Position numbers and translations under genes: made by a program. A stretch of 64,000 nucleotides of DNA from Kalmusia sp. IMI 367209 (Eukaryota > Ascomycota > Dothideomycetes > Pleosporales > Didymosphaeriaceae): NCBI GenBank assembly GCA_027946365.1, contig JAPEUQ010000005.1, positions 2,108,001 to 2,172,000 of the forward strand, read 5' to 3'. Under the pieces are notes generated by a model, which saw only the letters and a list, made by a program, of their open reading frames with translations, had not been told where the DNA came from and ran no database searches. This document shows positions 46,652-58,821 of the stretch, piece after piece. How positions within the stretch are numbered: the stretch's first letter is position 1; each line of letters opens with the position of its first letter.

Positions 46652-48798
46652 ATGGCTTCCCAAGATGACTACTGCTTTGAGCTGGCGTTGCCTGATTCGA
46701 CTAGCGCGTCGCGAGATACCGGTACCGTAATGGTGCCGTGCGCGATCGATCCGTCACTCCTTCACCAACCGGACTTCAATGCCTTCCCACCCTCGCCTTA
46801 TTCCACCGCGTCTATGACCAGCCAGGATGCCGGCGAAGCACGACGTTCTTCAGAGCGCCGTCGCCCCTCACCAGCGGCGTCAGCATCATCCGGACTAGAG
46901 TCTAGCAGCTTTCTTAGTAGCGCGTGCAGTAGATGTCGCGAGAAGAAAACGAAATGCGACGTGAAACTCCCACGGTGCAGTTCCTGTGTAAAAGCGGATG
47001 CAGAATGCGTGCTGTTAAGCACAGTCAACAATCGCGTTTATCACCGAGGGTAGGCTCTCCAAACAGACCCTTAAACTCCAATCGACGATCGTTAAGTAAG
47101 GCTCACAACTCGTAGATATGTTGCAGAGCTTCAGCAGTCTATACAAGAGTTGCAGCTAGAAATTTCAAGCGTGGACGACGAACTGAATACATTAAGGCGA
47201 TCGGCTGATACTAGTCGCTACAACACAACTCGTCCTGGCCATGACACTCTGCCACCTATGCAAAGTAGTGAAGATCTCGATGCGACCGCAGAGTCCCTCG
47301 TCTCGCTAAGCAGAATGAATCGTAGTGATAAAAGCGGCCTATTTGACCTCAGGTTCTTGCTATCTCAGATTCTGAGTACAGATGGACGAGATCCTTACGA
47401 GACGCGCATCATGCACCTTGGTGCTGCTCACGTCTTCCTTCAAGATACCAACGAGGCAATCTCGAACACAGTAGCTCGATTTTTGGGTGAGCACGGCCAG
47501 AATTTGCTGAACAAGTTCGATGCTCAGATACATTCGAGATATCCCTTCTTGAGCATGGAGGATGCGAGATCCGCGGTAGCCGATTTCCAACAACGAAATG
47601 CAACTATATACCAGGAGCCATCCGGTTCCTGTGCTCGGGCTTACTTCATGATGGCTTGCGGAATTGCCATAAACGTCGGTGGACGCGATATCCCTTTCGC
47701 AGATCACTTCGAGTCCCAGGTCGTCTCCGCAGCAGTGCGCGAAATGTTCAAAATCGCAGATTCTTCCAATTCTATTGATAAAGTCAGGATCACATTGCTC
47801 CTTGCCGTTTACAGTCTCTATAAACCCTCTTTAGGTTCAACCTGGCACTATGTTGGAGCAGCATTACGATCTTGCGTTGCACAGGGCTACCACACCACAA
47901 ACGCGTCTCACGGCGATATAAATGACGCCGGAAGATCGGCGCTCTGGAGCTGCTTTATCCTTGCTCAAGAATGTTCTCAAGCTTTGAGCAGGCCATTGTT
48001 GATTACTATCTCAGATCTATCCACGGTAAGAAGCCCCTTCCTGTCAGTGCGGATCATTATTTAATGCACGCATAGCCCGTACAAAGCCAAGAAGTGCTTC
48101 CTCCGAAGCCCTGGAATTCCTTCCAGCGGATTCTGGCGTCGCTTTACGTTCTGGAAGAGTCTCCGTTGTACTGTATTCGTGCTATGTATAATTTTCATGC
48201 CCGCCACTCCGGTACACCATCACCGGATCGAGACTGTCTGGACAGAGCTTACTTGATGGCGATACTCGATTTCAGCAATACAAAAGATATATCATGGGAC
48301 GCCTCGACCGCCCAAATGGTATTCTTCGCTGCTGTTTGTTTTGTAAACAGGACCACACGTGCGGAATATTTCTCTTGGATTTCCGGTGTCCAAACGTTCC
48401 TGGCTGGACTGCTCTCCCTGAACTCGTACATAGTCCTTTCTAACACGGTCGTCGCGGAAAGACTGACACAGGAGCTCACCCAAATAATCAACAAGTGTAC
48501 CCAGATTCTGGCAAGAATTGCAGTATCTTTCACAGCGCTCTCTGGACATGGAAGCATGCTCTTGCATTTATTAACAGTGGTCATGTCTAGGAGTAATCCT
48601 TCTGCTCAGCTCTTGCAAGAATTACAGAAGATAGGAGAACCAAAATCTACGAACCGCATAACGCGCGCCTTGGTGGTCCGGAACGGTGTTGCTGGAGTCG
48701 CCAGCCGCCATTCTTCGAAGCACGTTTCCATGTTCTTTGATTCTCTCTTCCAGTTGGATGACTCTGAGCTAATGCTGAAAGACACTTTATTTAAATAG
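46652..48798 (+). CDS. Zn2Cys6 transcription factor (676 aa)
   Basis: Exons are 46652-47049, 47116-48025 and 48076-48798. The introns are 66 and 50 nt, with agreeing phases. The zinc cluster is at C92, C95, C102, C109, C112 and C119, unusually far from the N-terminus, after a Ser/Pro-rich segment. A coiled coil (YVAELQQSIQELQLEISSV) just after it suggests dimer binding. The fungal-specific factor domain follows, with YSLYKPSLGSTWHYVGAALRSCVAQGYH. It starts 74 bp after cyclase 2 on the same strand and may regulate that gene and the transporter. Confidence 0.88.
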
Positions 48799-48821
48799 CC
48801 TCCGGTCGACTTTAGCATATC

Positions 48822-48916
48822 TCCACCCCGAGCTATATCCTCCACCCCGAGCTATATCCTCCGGCCCGAGTTGTATCTTCCGGCCCGAGCTGTATTCTCC
48901 GGCCCGAGCTATTGTC
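48822..48916. repeat. Minisatellite, 19-bp unit x 5
   Basis: Five head-to-tail units. The first two are TCCACCCCGAGCTATATCC, and the next three are TCCGGCCCGAG-type variants. The array starts 24 bp after the stop of the Zn2Cys6 gene, so it would lie in its 3' untranslated region. A degenerate extra unit precedes it at 48801. Confidence 0.93.
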
Positions 48917-49053
48917 TTTCAATCGATTGTCTCGACATTATGCCTAGAGTTAGCCCACCACCGCCACCACCACCAGGATCCTTAGTCCATTCCCACCAGT
49001 ATGCCGCCTACCATATATTGACGCTTCGTCACCAGTCTGCCGGATCAAAGCGC

Positions 49054-51493
49054 TCAAAAGATATCTCCCCAGTCAGAGACAAGTAGATCGTCCATATTGG
49101 TAGATCCGGTCATCCATAGTCGTTCGGTTTCCCCTATATACGGATCTTCAAGGCCATATTCCGAACTCAGATTCGTAGGGAAATTCATCATGGTGCTGAG
49201 ACTACAGTTGCACGGTTGAATGTGTGTCTGTGTATCTTGACATGTGTTTAAAGGGAGACTGAAATCGAGTTGTGAATTGATCAGCCAGGGGAAAGATGGA
49301 TTTACGTCGATTCCGACTTGAGCAGGGGCGATGGACTGTTCAGAATGTAGCTCCGGCGGTACCGTAGGTACGGTAGAGCCTACGGACGCATGAGCGGTCG
49401 CACTATCGACTTCGTTCGCAGGCCGTACCTGCTTCGCCCATAACGAGGGCTCAGCAAAATTCCTTAACACCTCGCGACACAGTACATCGAAATATCCCAC
49501 GTATTTGACAGTGGCCTGCTTTACTGTGAAGAGGGTTGACATTGACTCCAGAGTATCGCGGCATAGTTTCAAGATGCCTACTCTTTCCTCCAGCCAGACT
49601 CGAGAGGGCAAATTCTCCATATTGTGATCCTGAGCACGCAACACAACGACTACTGCAAATAACACCGAAAGACCAGCGGTCAATATGCGATACAATCGAC
49701 CTGTAGTGGGTTCCATGCTCGCGCTAAGAAGTAGTTGCGAGTACAACCGGACAATGTTGCTCGCACAGTCATAAAGCTCCTCTATTAGGCTGAGAGGATC
49801 ATTTTTCACTGCGAGTGGCATAGGCGAGTGTTCGATTGAATATCTTATTAGTAGCAACTTTTCCTGGAAGTAATGTAGGTCTCTCCACTTGGCACCCAGA
49901 TATGACACGGATGAAACATCGATATCAGCGAGCAGCGGATATTGCGACCTCCAAGTGGATAGTTGCTCAAGATACTCGAAGTGTATTTCCCAAAGAGCAG
50001 CTGCGTTTTCACATTCTCGCATGATGCCGGCACTTAAGGGGAGATTTTGCTTGCTCCTCTGTTCGAACCTCTTAAAGTCCGATTGCATTCTGGAAACTAT
50101 TTGCCGAAGCCAGGTCTGGCAGATCATCAAGCTCAGACTAGTATGTAGCCCATTTTGGCCGAGAACGACAGCATCTAGAGGCCCTACATGGTCCAGCAGG
50201 TGTTCATCTTCAATGTTAATAATATTTCCGACCGTTATATCCTCATCGGAGATGCTGAAGGGCAATCCAAGAGTCGCAGCGCAGTGCCTATTCAAGTTGT
50301 AGCACTGCCAAAAAACTCGGCGTTGCATCTGCTCCGTGAATGCGTCCAGAGAAGTTTCGGGGGCTATGTGTAGTCGGTTGTCGATGCAAATGTGTATGCA
50401 AAGCGCTGATATATCCCATAGACTCGCGCCAGTCAGATAGAAGAACCCGTACCGTGCTATGAGAAGTAGGTTTTGGATGCCTTCAATACCGCTCAGAAAA
50501 GGGACTTTCGCTGCAACACGCATCGCCCTATCAAAGAGTCTAGTCGGATCAAGCATACCGTCGTTCAGAGAGGGGGCCCTTGATTGGAGCACCAGCTCCT
50601 GGTTCCTATATGCAGCTCCAATGGCAAAAATGGCATACGCGCGGAAGATGTCTTCGTCCGAGACCGCCGTCTGAGATATTTCGGCATAAAGAACTTTGTT
50701 GCAGACCGCAACAACGGTATTGTAAGATAAGAAAGGATGTCGAGGATGACCTCGCCTTAGGTACGTATTCATTAGAGTGAGGGCCTGCTCAATGGTGAGC
50801 AGAGAAAATTCATTCGTTTCTCTATTGGTACAAGCTTCGAATTCCAATTGAGATTCTCGGTTCAGGTTATTGTTGAGCACATAAAGGCTTCTCTTTGCTT
50901 CATTACGAAGGGTTCCAAGGATCATACTAATGAAGCTCATCGCGTGCTCCTGATTCGCAGGTCTCGCATTCGACGTAGCTTCTCTACTTTGTTGTGTTGC
51001 ATTGCGCTGTGCTTGTGTTGTTTGTTCGCTGGCGCTTCGCAGGCGCGTCAACTCTGCTTTCTTGTTGGAGAGGCTACTTCGTAATGATGTGACTTGCGCT
51101 TCAAGTAATTCTATGTGCGCTTTGGGCATGCGCTGTGCTCCGGCATTGACGTTGTGCGTCAACTTGCTGTCTACCCCTGGTACAGGCAAATGACAATCAG
51201 CACCTCGGCGTCGACAGTCTCCGCACACGGGACTGATTTTATCGCACTAGGTATAGTCAGTCCTGCGTCCCAGAACCCATCGTCGAGCAAATCCAGGGCA
51301 TTTGTTCCTATCAACCGGACAGGTCACTCAATGCTTCCCATTGGCTATTGTAACAATAGCACCTTGAACCTTTACTCCTCTTTCGTGACGGATGAGGCAT
51401 CGGATGTTGACCGAAGCTTACCTTGCGCTTGCGTTTTCTGCATGGATTACATGCCACAGGCAATCGTTCAGCCCGATGCTCCGGATCCTCCAT
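49054..51493 (-). CDS. Zn2Cys6 transcription factor (754 aa)
   Basis: Exon 1 is 51493-51422 and exon 2 is 51246-49054. The 175-nt intron splits the zinc cluster between the second and third cysteines: ACNPCRKRKRK in exon 1 and CDKISPVCGDCRRRGADC in exon 2 (C15, C18, C25, C32, C35, C42). A coiled coil follows (about residues 70-110), then the fungal transcription factor domain with MQRRVFWQCYNLNRH and LGLPFSISDEDI. A start at an in-frame ATG 30 codons upstream (51583) is also possible. It is divergent to the AtuA-DUF4387 gene, a likely target. Confidence 0.87.
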
Positions 51494-51637
51494 ATGATGT
51501 TTGTGGGGGAAGGTGGAGAGGAAATGGATAGAGTTGCGGGTTTTGCCCGAGAAAGATCGGGTAGTCGCCGGTGTGCTTGGCATTAGTGGCAAAATAGGAC
51601 ACCTCGGCCAGGATTGAAGTAACCCGATATGTTAGAT

Positions 51638-51644
51638 TATAAAA
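51638..51644 (+). promoter_or_regulatory. TATA box of the AtuA-DUF4387 gene
   Basis: TATAAAA 76 bases before the ATG at 51720, in the short (226-bp) divergent promoter shared with the Zn2Cys6 gene at 49054-51493. Confidence 0.5.
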
Positions 51645-51719
51645 CAGCTCAGCTTGTCGTCTGCTGCACTGTCCTTCATTGCGAAGCTATTAAGCAGATT
51701 GTTTCATCCACCTTTCACT

Positions 51720-53673
51720 ATGCCACATGCCAACTCACCAACACGGGTGACTGACCAGTTCGCTCGGGCACCTGGTGAGGTCCGCATCCTTACAGCCAAT
51801 GCTATGCTAGGGTAAGGATATTGAAATATATAATACGACAAGAATACTGAAAGTGATAGTTATGGCTACAAACCACATCATTTCTGGCACGGTATCCACG
51901 ATTACAGACCAGACGCTATCATCATCGACTCTGGCAGCACTGATGGCGGACCTTTTAAACTTGGCATGGGTCGCAAAACTGTCGCAGACGAGTCGTACAT
52001 TCGGGACCTGACACCTTATGTCGCCGCCTGTGCTCACTACGGATGTAAACTCCTCATCGGTAGCGCTGGTGGTGATGGAAGTGACAAACATGTCGCAGAG
52101 ATCTACGATATCATCGCGAAGATCATCAATGATAATGGGTACCATTTCAAGGTGGCGAAGATAGGCTCCAGTATCCCGAAAGACTATATCAAGCACAAGA
52201 TCGCCAGCTCCGACGTCACTCCTTGTGGTCCTGCGCCAGAACTCACTAATGCTGAGGTTGACGCGGCCGTTGATGTGGTAGCTCAAATGGGCGTGGAGCC
52301 GTAAGCATCGTTCCGGTAATCTGATATGATATGGAGGCTTACTAACAAGCAATAGGTTCATACGTGCGCTCCGCGAACAAGATCCAGATATTATCATCGC
52401 TGGGCGTGCTTACGATCCATCACCCTTTGCAGCATTTTGTATCCATCTCGGTGTGGAAGAAGCTGTTGCCCTCCAGATGGGCAAGGTCATGGAATGCGGT
52501 GGACAATGCGCCGTTCCCAAAGGTCGTTCCATGATTGCGACAATGCGTAAGGATTCTTTCGATCTGACTCCTTTGAACCCCATTGAGCGTTGCACTCCCC
52601 TTTCCGTCGCTGCACACTCGCTCTACGAGAAGACTCGGCCAGACTTGCTTCCTGGACCTGGAGGTGCCTTGCATCTAGACCAAGCAAAATACGAACAGCT
52701 ACCGGACGGGCGAACAACGCGGTGCAGCGGTGCGCGATTTGTCCCCACACCTAAATATCAAGTCAAGTTGGAAGGTGTGTCCTTCATAGGACATCGCGCA
52801 ATCTTCATAGGTGGTTTCCGAGACCCGATTCTCATCGCGCAACTGGATGACTTCTTACAGAGCGTGCGTTCCTACACACAAGGCCTCTTTCCTGAATTGG
52901 ACAAATCCAATGACTGCAGGCTTCTCTTCCACGTCTACGGCCGAAATGCCATAATGGGACCACTCGAGCCGAATCCTACACCCGCACACGAAGTCGGCAT
53001 TATGGGTGAAGTCGTCGCTCCTACGGAAGCAAAAGCCATGGCTATTGCCAATAGCGCCCGAGTCTCTTGCCTTCACCTCTTCTATCCTGGCATACTCGCG
53101 ACTGCAGGGAACTTTGCCAGCCCCTTGAGTCCCCATGAACAGAGTGCGGGTCCCGTGTTCAGGTTTAACATTTACCATCTGATGAACATCGATGACCCGG
53201 CGGACCCGGCACTCTTCCCGATCACGTACTCGACCGTCGGCCCCAACACATTCACACCCGATACACAGTACGCGAGGCAATTCTACAACATCAACGATTT
53301 CATCGGCGTCGAGCCCGAGAAGATCGTAGCTCCGCGCGTGCCTAGCGAAACGACGACAATGCGGCGACTCGCGAGCGTCATCCGGTCTAAAAATAGTGGA
53401 CCGTTCGAACTTACTTTCGACATCATGTTCAGTGACACCGCCGTCTATGAACGCGTCAAGAAAGCCAACGTGCTCAATGTAGAGGTCATTAAGAAACTGT
53501 ATAGCTTGAAGGACGAGGATGTGCTGGTGAATATGTACTTTGATCCTGCGCTTGCGTGGAAGTGTACGATTAAGAGACCGTGGGAGCAGGGTACGGTGGG
53601 AGAGACAGATACTTTGGGGACGGCGCAGCATGTGCCGCTGTTGGATGTCGTGGTTCCAGGGCTGGATGCGTAA
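51720..53673 (+). CDS. AtuA (DUF1446)-DUF4387 fusion protein (616 aa)
   Basis: Exons are 51720-51811, 51860-52300 and 52356-53673. The introns are 48 and 55 nt, with agreeing phases. The first 480 or so residues match the acyclic-terpene-utilisation AtuA family: IIIDSGSTDGGP, LLIGSAGGDGSD at about residue 95, IIAGRAYDPSPFAAF and ECGGQCAVPKGR. The last 105 or so residues (RRLASVIRSKNSGPFELTFD to QHVPLLDVVVPG) match DUF4387, which in bacteria is usually a separate small protein encoded beside AtuA. In Pseudomonas AtuA is needed for citronellol/geranyl catabolism, but its exact reaction is not settled. Here it stands with a permease, cyclases and regulators, suggesting a catabolic role. Confidence 0.88.
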
Positions 53674-53926
53674 TGCTGCGGACACGAGACTGTTGGACAA
53701 TTTGAAGTATCTAGAAGGCTTATCTAGGTTGATATCCCTAGACTTTGATTAGTCACGGCTTTAGTTCTTATAGCAATTAACTATATTTATTCGCTTCTTT
53801 TCATGTTAAGCGATTACTAAAGTACAAAATGGGTATAAGTCAAGTAGATGAAAGAAATCGACGCTCGGAGGAAAGAGCCGTCGAATGGCTTGGCTCTTCG
53901 GTATCTCCTCCCTCAACATCCTATCG
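53674..53926. other. Convergent intergenic gap
   Basis: About 250 bases between the converging stops of the AtuA fusion and the WD-like gene. No hairpin terminator is seen. Confidence 0.4.
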
Positions 53927-55461
53927 TTACACAGTCAGCATAACTTCTATCTCTTCTGAAACGCGTTCCCATTCGGACTGCACGGCCGAATCCGCTCGAG
54001 TCGACCGTCTTATCTCCTTTCCACCAAGCTCTCGCACAATGGGATCAGCTGGTAGTTCTGCCACCTCGAGAGGACGTCTTATAAGAGAAGGTGGTGTTGT
54101 CACAGGCATGTCAAGTACGCTTACCCGCGCAGACACTAGATGGCCACGACCGTCAACGCCCGTAATCTCAATGCAGCCCGTGGTTTCCTTGACACAAAGC
54201 GATATCGCAAAAGTGCCCTTAGCCGTATCTTTGAGGGATGATGGCCATCCCAACGTGTGCTCATCGCATGTGAGACCTCCTTCACAAGCCGCACGTAGCG
54301 TGAGGAGCTTCATGGCCCCTTCCTCCACAGTAATGAGATAGCGGCCGTTCGAACTAGCTGCAGCCGAAAGTAGATGTCTTCCGGCTACTTTGTCGGGAAG
54401 CGTTCTCCATTGCGGTTTATATGTCCCAAGAGGCGCCATGAAACTCCGAAGTAGTTGAGAACCAGGTCTCTGGTCTACCGCGCAAAGGACGTATGCTATT
54501 CCGGACGGCGATTCGAAGATCCGGACGGCGGTGATCTCGCCCCTATGTGGCTACCAGTCGTTAGACACTGCGTGAGTGGATCGATGTTGTTGCTTACGGA
54601 TGTACTTTGTGCTGCATTGGCATCATATTCAGTCCGAGAGAGGATTACTGGGCTACCTATAATTGGAAACATGATGAGAATCACTCAAAAACGCTACATA
54701 CCCAAAGCTTACTTACCTATCTCATGCGAGCGAACGTTCCAACAGATAATACGATTATCTGAAGTTGCCCCAAACACAACGAAGCTATTCATGCGCACAA
54801 AGGTAGAGAAGCCAACAAGTCGCATCAAGCCCGTATTCTGTGGGCACTTCAACGTCAAGCGGCAGTTGCGTAGGGCGTTCCAACATGAGTTTCTGGAGTA
54901 TTGGAATAGCTTGACACCATTCACGCCCTCACCGCCCACCGCCACCCATGCTGCGGCGCTTTGGAAGGTATCTGTTGACTTTACCTGCAGTATTGACACT
55001 GATTGTGGGAACCATGCTGCTTTCTGATCGATGCAAACGTCTTCTAGAACGTTGTCATCAATGCTTCCAGCTTCGCGGTATTCGTACATTATCAGGCGAA
55101 GATGTGTTACCACGGCGAGAAGATCGTCAGAAATGGCGATTGCCCGTATGCTCTCGTTCTTCGGCTGCAGTTTTGGGTGAAGAACAACATTCGGCCTAAT
55201 CTCCCTGGCACGATCTTGGTTTTCTACATCGTACAGACGAATTTCTGATGATGTAGCAGCTGCTAGCCATCCTGTTGGTGCAATGGCGGTTGAGACGAAG
55301 ATGTCAGAGTCGCGTATGGATAGTCGACGTCGTTGTTGCAATCGGCTTTGTGATGTGGGACCTAACGTCGCTGGTAGAAACTGGAAGTGCTCCGTCATAT
55401 GAAGCTGTCGCTCTGGAGAAGTCGGGGATGCCCCGGATGATGCATAGGAATTTCGAGCCAT
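53927..55461 (-). CDS. WD40-like beta-propeller protein (470 aa), unknown function
   Basis: Exons on the minus strand are 55461-54717, 54656-54598 and 54535-53927. The introns are 60 and 62 nt, and phases agree if the third exon starts after the CGAG at the end of the second intron. Several blade-like segments are visible: TGWLAAATSSEIRLYDV, LLAVVTHLRLIMYEY, AAWVAVGGEGVNGVKLFQY, VVFGATSDNRIICWNV and NGRYLITVEEGAMKLLTL. This spacing fits a WD-type propeller scaffold. No signal peptide or other domain is seen. The tail (about the last 60 residues) is probably disordered. Confidence 0.7.
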
Positions 55462-56179
55462 AGTCTACAGCATGCTTGGCCAAAATGTCCCAAGCCTGGT
55501 GCCATGCCAAGGAGTGGAGAAGTGATAGTCCTGGAGGTTGAAGATGGGGAATGCAGCAGCCTTGTGAGCGTTCTAAAGACGAGAGACGTCAGTGTCGTGG
55601 GGCAAAGTTGGCACCTGCGCTTCCGTGGAGGCCTAACTATGAGTGCATAACGCGCTGCGTGCTAAGCCACTTCCTACCGAACACCATACATTGTTGTTCC
55701 AGAAAGCTCGTTTGTATTGGTCAAATCAAGATGGTGAGGCGAGCTGGATACTGCACGCGACATATGGCCAATGACACACTGCTGTGGCGTTAGATAACCC
55801 CTCTCGATCGACCATCAGGCGTCGCGAACCTATGCGAGACTGCGCATACGGCCCTCTAGGCTGCGATAACGAGTTGCCAAGTTGCCCGCTGCGCCCTTAA
55901 ACTCGGCCAGGCGTTTATCCGGGCACCGATTACTGCGCCTCCACACAAGTTCATTCAAGTCGTCTTTCTTTGGTCTCCAAGCTGTTGCCTAGTTTGATTG
56001 TGTCTTGATGAGCTTGCCGTTGATGGCTGGGGACTCGAAGCAAGCCTCGTTCTTATCGTCTTGGCTGGATTCTGCCTCGCCAACTCTACGTCGTTTGCCT
56101 GCTTGAGCAAAGAGTGTTATTATTGCTCGCATGTCTTCCATGTTCCACTCAGACTGTTTGCCCAAGCAATACCTCAATT
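55462..56179. promoter_or_regulatory. Divergent promoter, WD-like / amino-acid permease
   Basis: A 718-bp gap between two divergent genes. Short frames inside (for example 55551-55793) are unsupported. No clear TATA box or repeat is seen. Confidence 0.4.
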
Positions 56180-58821
56180 ATGGATGACGTGCGCCCTTTA
56201 GATCGCAACCCTTATTTTGTGGACCATTATGAACACCTCCATCGTATACTCAATCGTCCACAGCTGACTGGTAATTACCATCGCACTAGATTACATAATA
56301 GTCCTAATTCAGTTGCACAGGCATCGGCATCTCTGGCTGCGTCGGCGTGGGAATCTTTGTAACTTCTGGCTCTTTGATCACTACTTCTGGATCTCTTGGA
56401 GGCCCTATCAGCTATCTCGTCGCTGGTCTAATAGCAGCATGCGTTCTATATACGCTCACGGAGATGGTTGCCTGTCGTCCTTTGACAGGAGCTTTGATCG
56501 ATCTGCCGCATAACTTCCTAGATCCTGCAGCGGGATTCGCAGTCGCGGCATCCTACTCGTGCGTGTTTGGTGATGGATGCTATTGCCGCAAAATGTGCTG
56601 ATCCATAGCAGGCTCGCGAATATTTTCTCCATGGCTACTTTAACTGCACATTCTGCTGAACTTACTGCACTATTGAAAGATGGGCCACCAAGGCGTCATC
56701 CAACGGGAGTCGAGGTTGGCATCAATGTAGCGCTTATCGCATTGACGACGCTGACCCATTGTTTTGGAGTCAAGGTATGTTTGTACCCTAAGACAATATA
56801 AAGGACTATGTTGACCCAAGTGACCTAGTTGTATGGAAGACTTGAGAGAGTAAGCCAAGCATAGCGCTCATGCAGTTCGACTGAATTAACCTTCACTAGG
56901 TGATTGCAGCTTTCAAACTATGCTTGTTCGTTCTCGTTTGTATTCTTATGATTGTGATCAATGTCGGCGGTATGTCAATGCTTCGATAGCACCATCAGCA
57001 TGAGACCTTGACTCATATTCAACTAGGCGCAGGCCCACGGCAGGGATCTTATCGTAGAAGTAGGTTGCGTCAGTTCCTCCGGAATCACTACCTTAATGAC
57101 ATGCGATAGATTACACGGATCTGGGCTTCCCGCCAGGTTTCATGCCAACGGGATATCGCAGTACGTACTCTTGGTACTTTTGAGTGCGACCAAGCAGCGT
57201 CGCTAACATTATTATATCTAGACTCTTCAAGTGGCTTGATTAGTGGTGAGGGTGTACCTGACACCCAGTTCGGTATACCAGGGTCAGGTGGTCGGCTGTT
57301 CGGATTTCTGTAAGAAAACCCGCATTTATATAGTCCCACCACTAAAGATATTTTCTATAGTACCTCCGTCACATTTGCCATGTTCTCTTGTTATGGGGGA
57401 GAAATCATCGCAATGACTGCCGGCGAGGCCAAAGAACCTTTCAAAGATGTCCCAGTAGTCATGTCATTTGTGTATCTGGTGCCATTGTCTCTGTATCCTC
57501 TGACTCTCATGGCCGTAGCAGCAAACGTCAATTACACCGACCCCAATCTGCCGGTCATATGGAGTCCTGGGAGTGGATCACTAGAGATGTCTCCGTTCGT
57601 CATCGCCGTTCAAACATCTGCTATTCATGGCGTTGTAAAAGCGTTGCAGCTTTTCTTCATCATCTCGGCGTATACAGCTGCGTAAGTGGAGGAATCAACA
57701 TGTGATTCTATGTTGCTGATAATTGATAGGAACACCGAGTTGTACGTGGCATCGCGTGGCGTATTCATGCTCGCACAAACGTATTTGCCTAGGAAGGTCG
57801 CGAACGTCTTTGGGAGAACAAACAATGGTCACACTCCACTCGCAGCAATCCTATTATGCTCGCTATTTGGTTTTATTTCGCTCTCGGGCCTTAGCAGGCA
57901 TGCATATGATCAGGTAATGAGCAAATCCCCATTGTTTGATACGTTTACACCCGGTGCAATGGCAGTGGTTTAAAATTCAATATACATGCTAATACACTCG
58001 ACAGCCACGACAAACGATGACGGCATTCTTCACTGGATCAATTGCCTGTGTCTACGTTTGCGAATGCGTGACATTCCTCAAATTCAAGGCCGGGTGAGAC
58101 TTGTTTTTAGTGTATTATGTGGACGATACTTACAATCTACTAGGCTAAAACGGCTAGAAGAGCGGAGGATCTTGAGCCGTAACGACCCGCTCTACATATC
58201 TAGGATGTTCAAATCGCGGTGGCAACCGCTACCGGCATACGTCGGTATCATCGGTTGTACATTCGTCGTGATTTGGTCGGGTGTCCATCCACTCTACATC
58301 TTAATATCAAAGGGTGGCCTGACATCAACCGAGCATCTCAAGTCGAACTTCGCTCTTGGCTGTGATATACTGGGCGCTTATCTAGGAGTTTGTTCACCCA
58401 GCCTGCCTCTTAGACTGCACTAACGATGTTCCAGCCGTTTCTCTTCGCAACTTTCTACCTCACCTACAAATACATCACACCTCGCTCTTTCAGTGTCGAC
58501 ATTCGAGACCTCACTCCGGGTGATTATGTCCTTGGCGATCTTTCCGTCATCGAAGGGGAAGATCCTGCTACTGTTCATGGCACCTCTGGAGTAATGTCGG
58601 AGACGGAGGGAACTGAACTCGAGGCGCAACGGAGGAGCGCCGCTTCACCAAGGGACACTGGACTAGAATTTGAGCTGAGTCCCGACCTGCAAGAAGAGTA
58701 CGACATGCAACAGGCACGTGAAAAGGAACGCAGACGAGTCGAAGAGATACTCGAGTTGCGACCACAGCGCATGGAAAGACGGTTGCTAAGAGAGCTGTGG
58801 AGCTGCGTTGTTGCAGATTAA
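56180..58821 (+). CDS. Amino-acid permease, 13 exons including a 21-nt microexon (660 aa)
   Basis: Exons: 56180-56270, 56321-56558, 56609-56774, 56829-56849, 56900-56969, 57027-57059, 57110-57160, 57222-57309, 57361-57681, 57730-57913, 58005-58093, 58144-58387, 58435-58821. Every phase agrees. The family (APC/YAT-type) imports amino acids with protons at the plasma membrane. Signatures: GIGISGCVGVGIFVTSG in TM1, ANIFSMATLTAHSAELTALL, FKLCLFVLVCILMIVINVGG, YGGEIIAMTAGEAKEPFKDVP, and PRQTMTAFFTGSIACVYVCECVTFLKF. The 21-nt exon encodes LYGRLER, bridging GVK and VIAAFKL. The third exon has two usable acceptors three bases apart (TAG/CAG at 56606-56611). The C-terminal 110 residues are a charged cytosolic tail. 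Confidence 0.85.

Noticed and set aside
49054..51228. Single-exon regulator starting at an internal Met
   Set aside because: That start would cut the zinc cluster in half; the upstream exon at 51422-51493 supplies the first two cysteines in phase.
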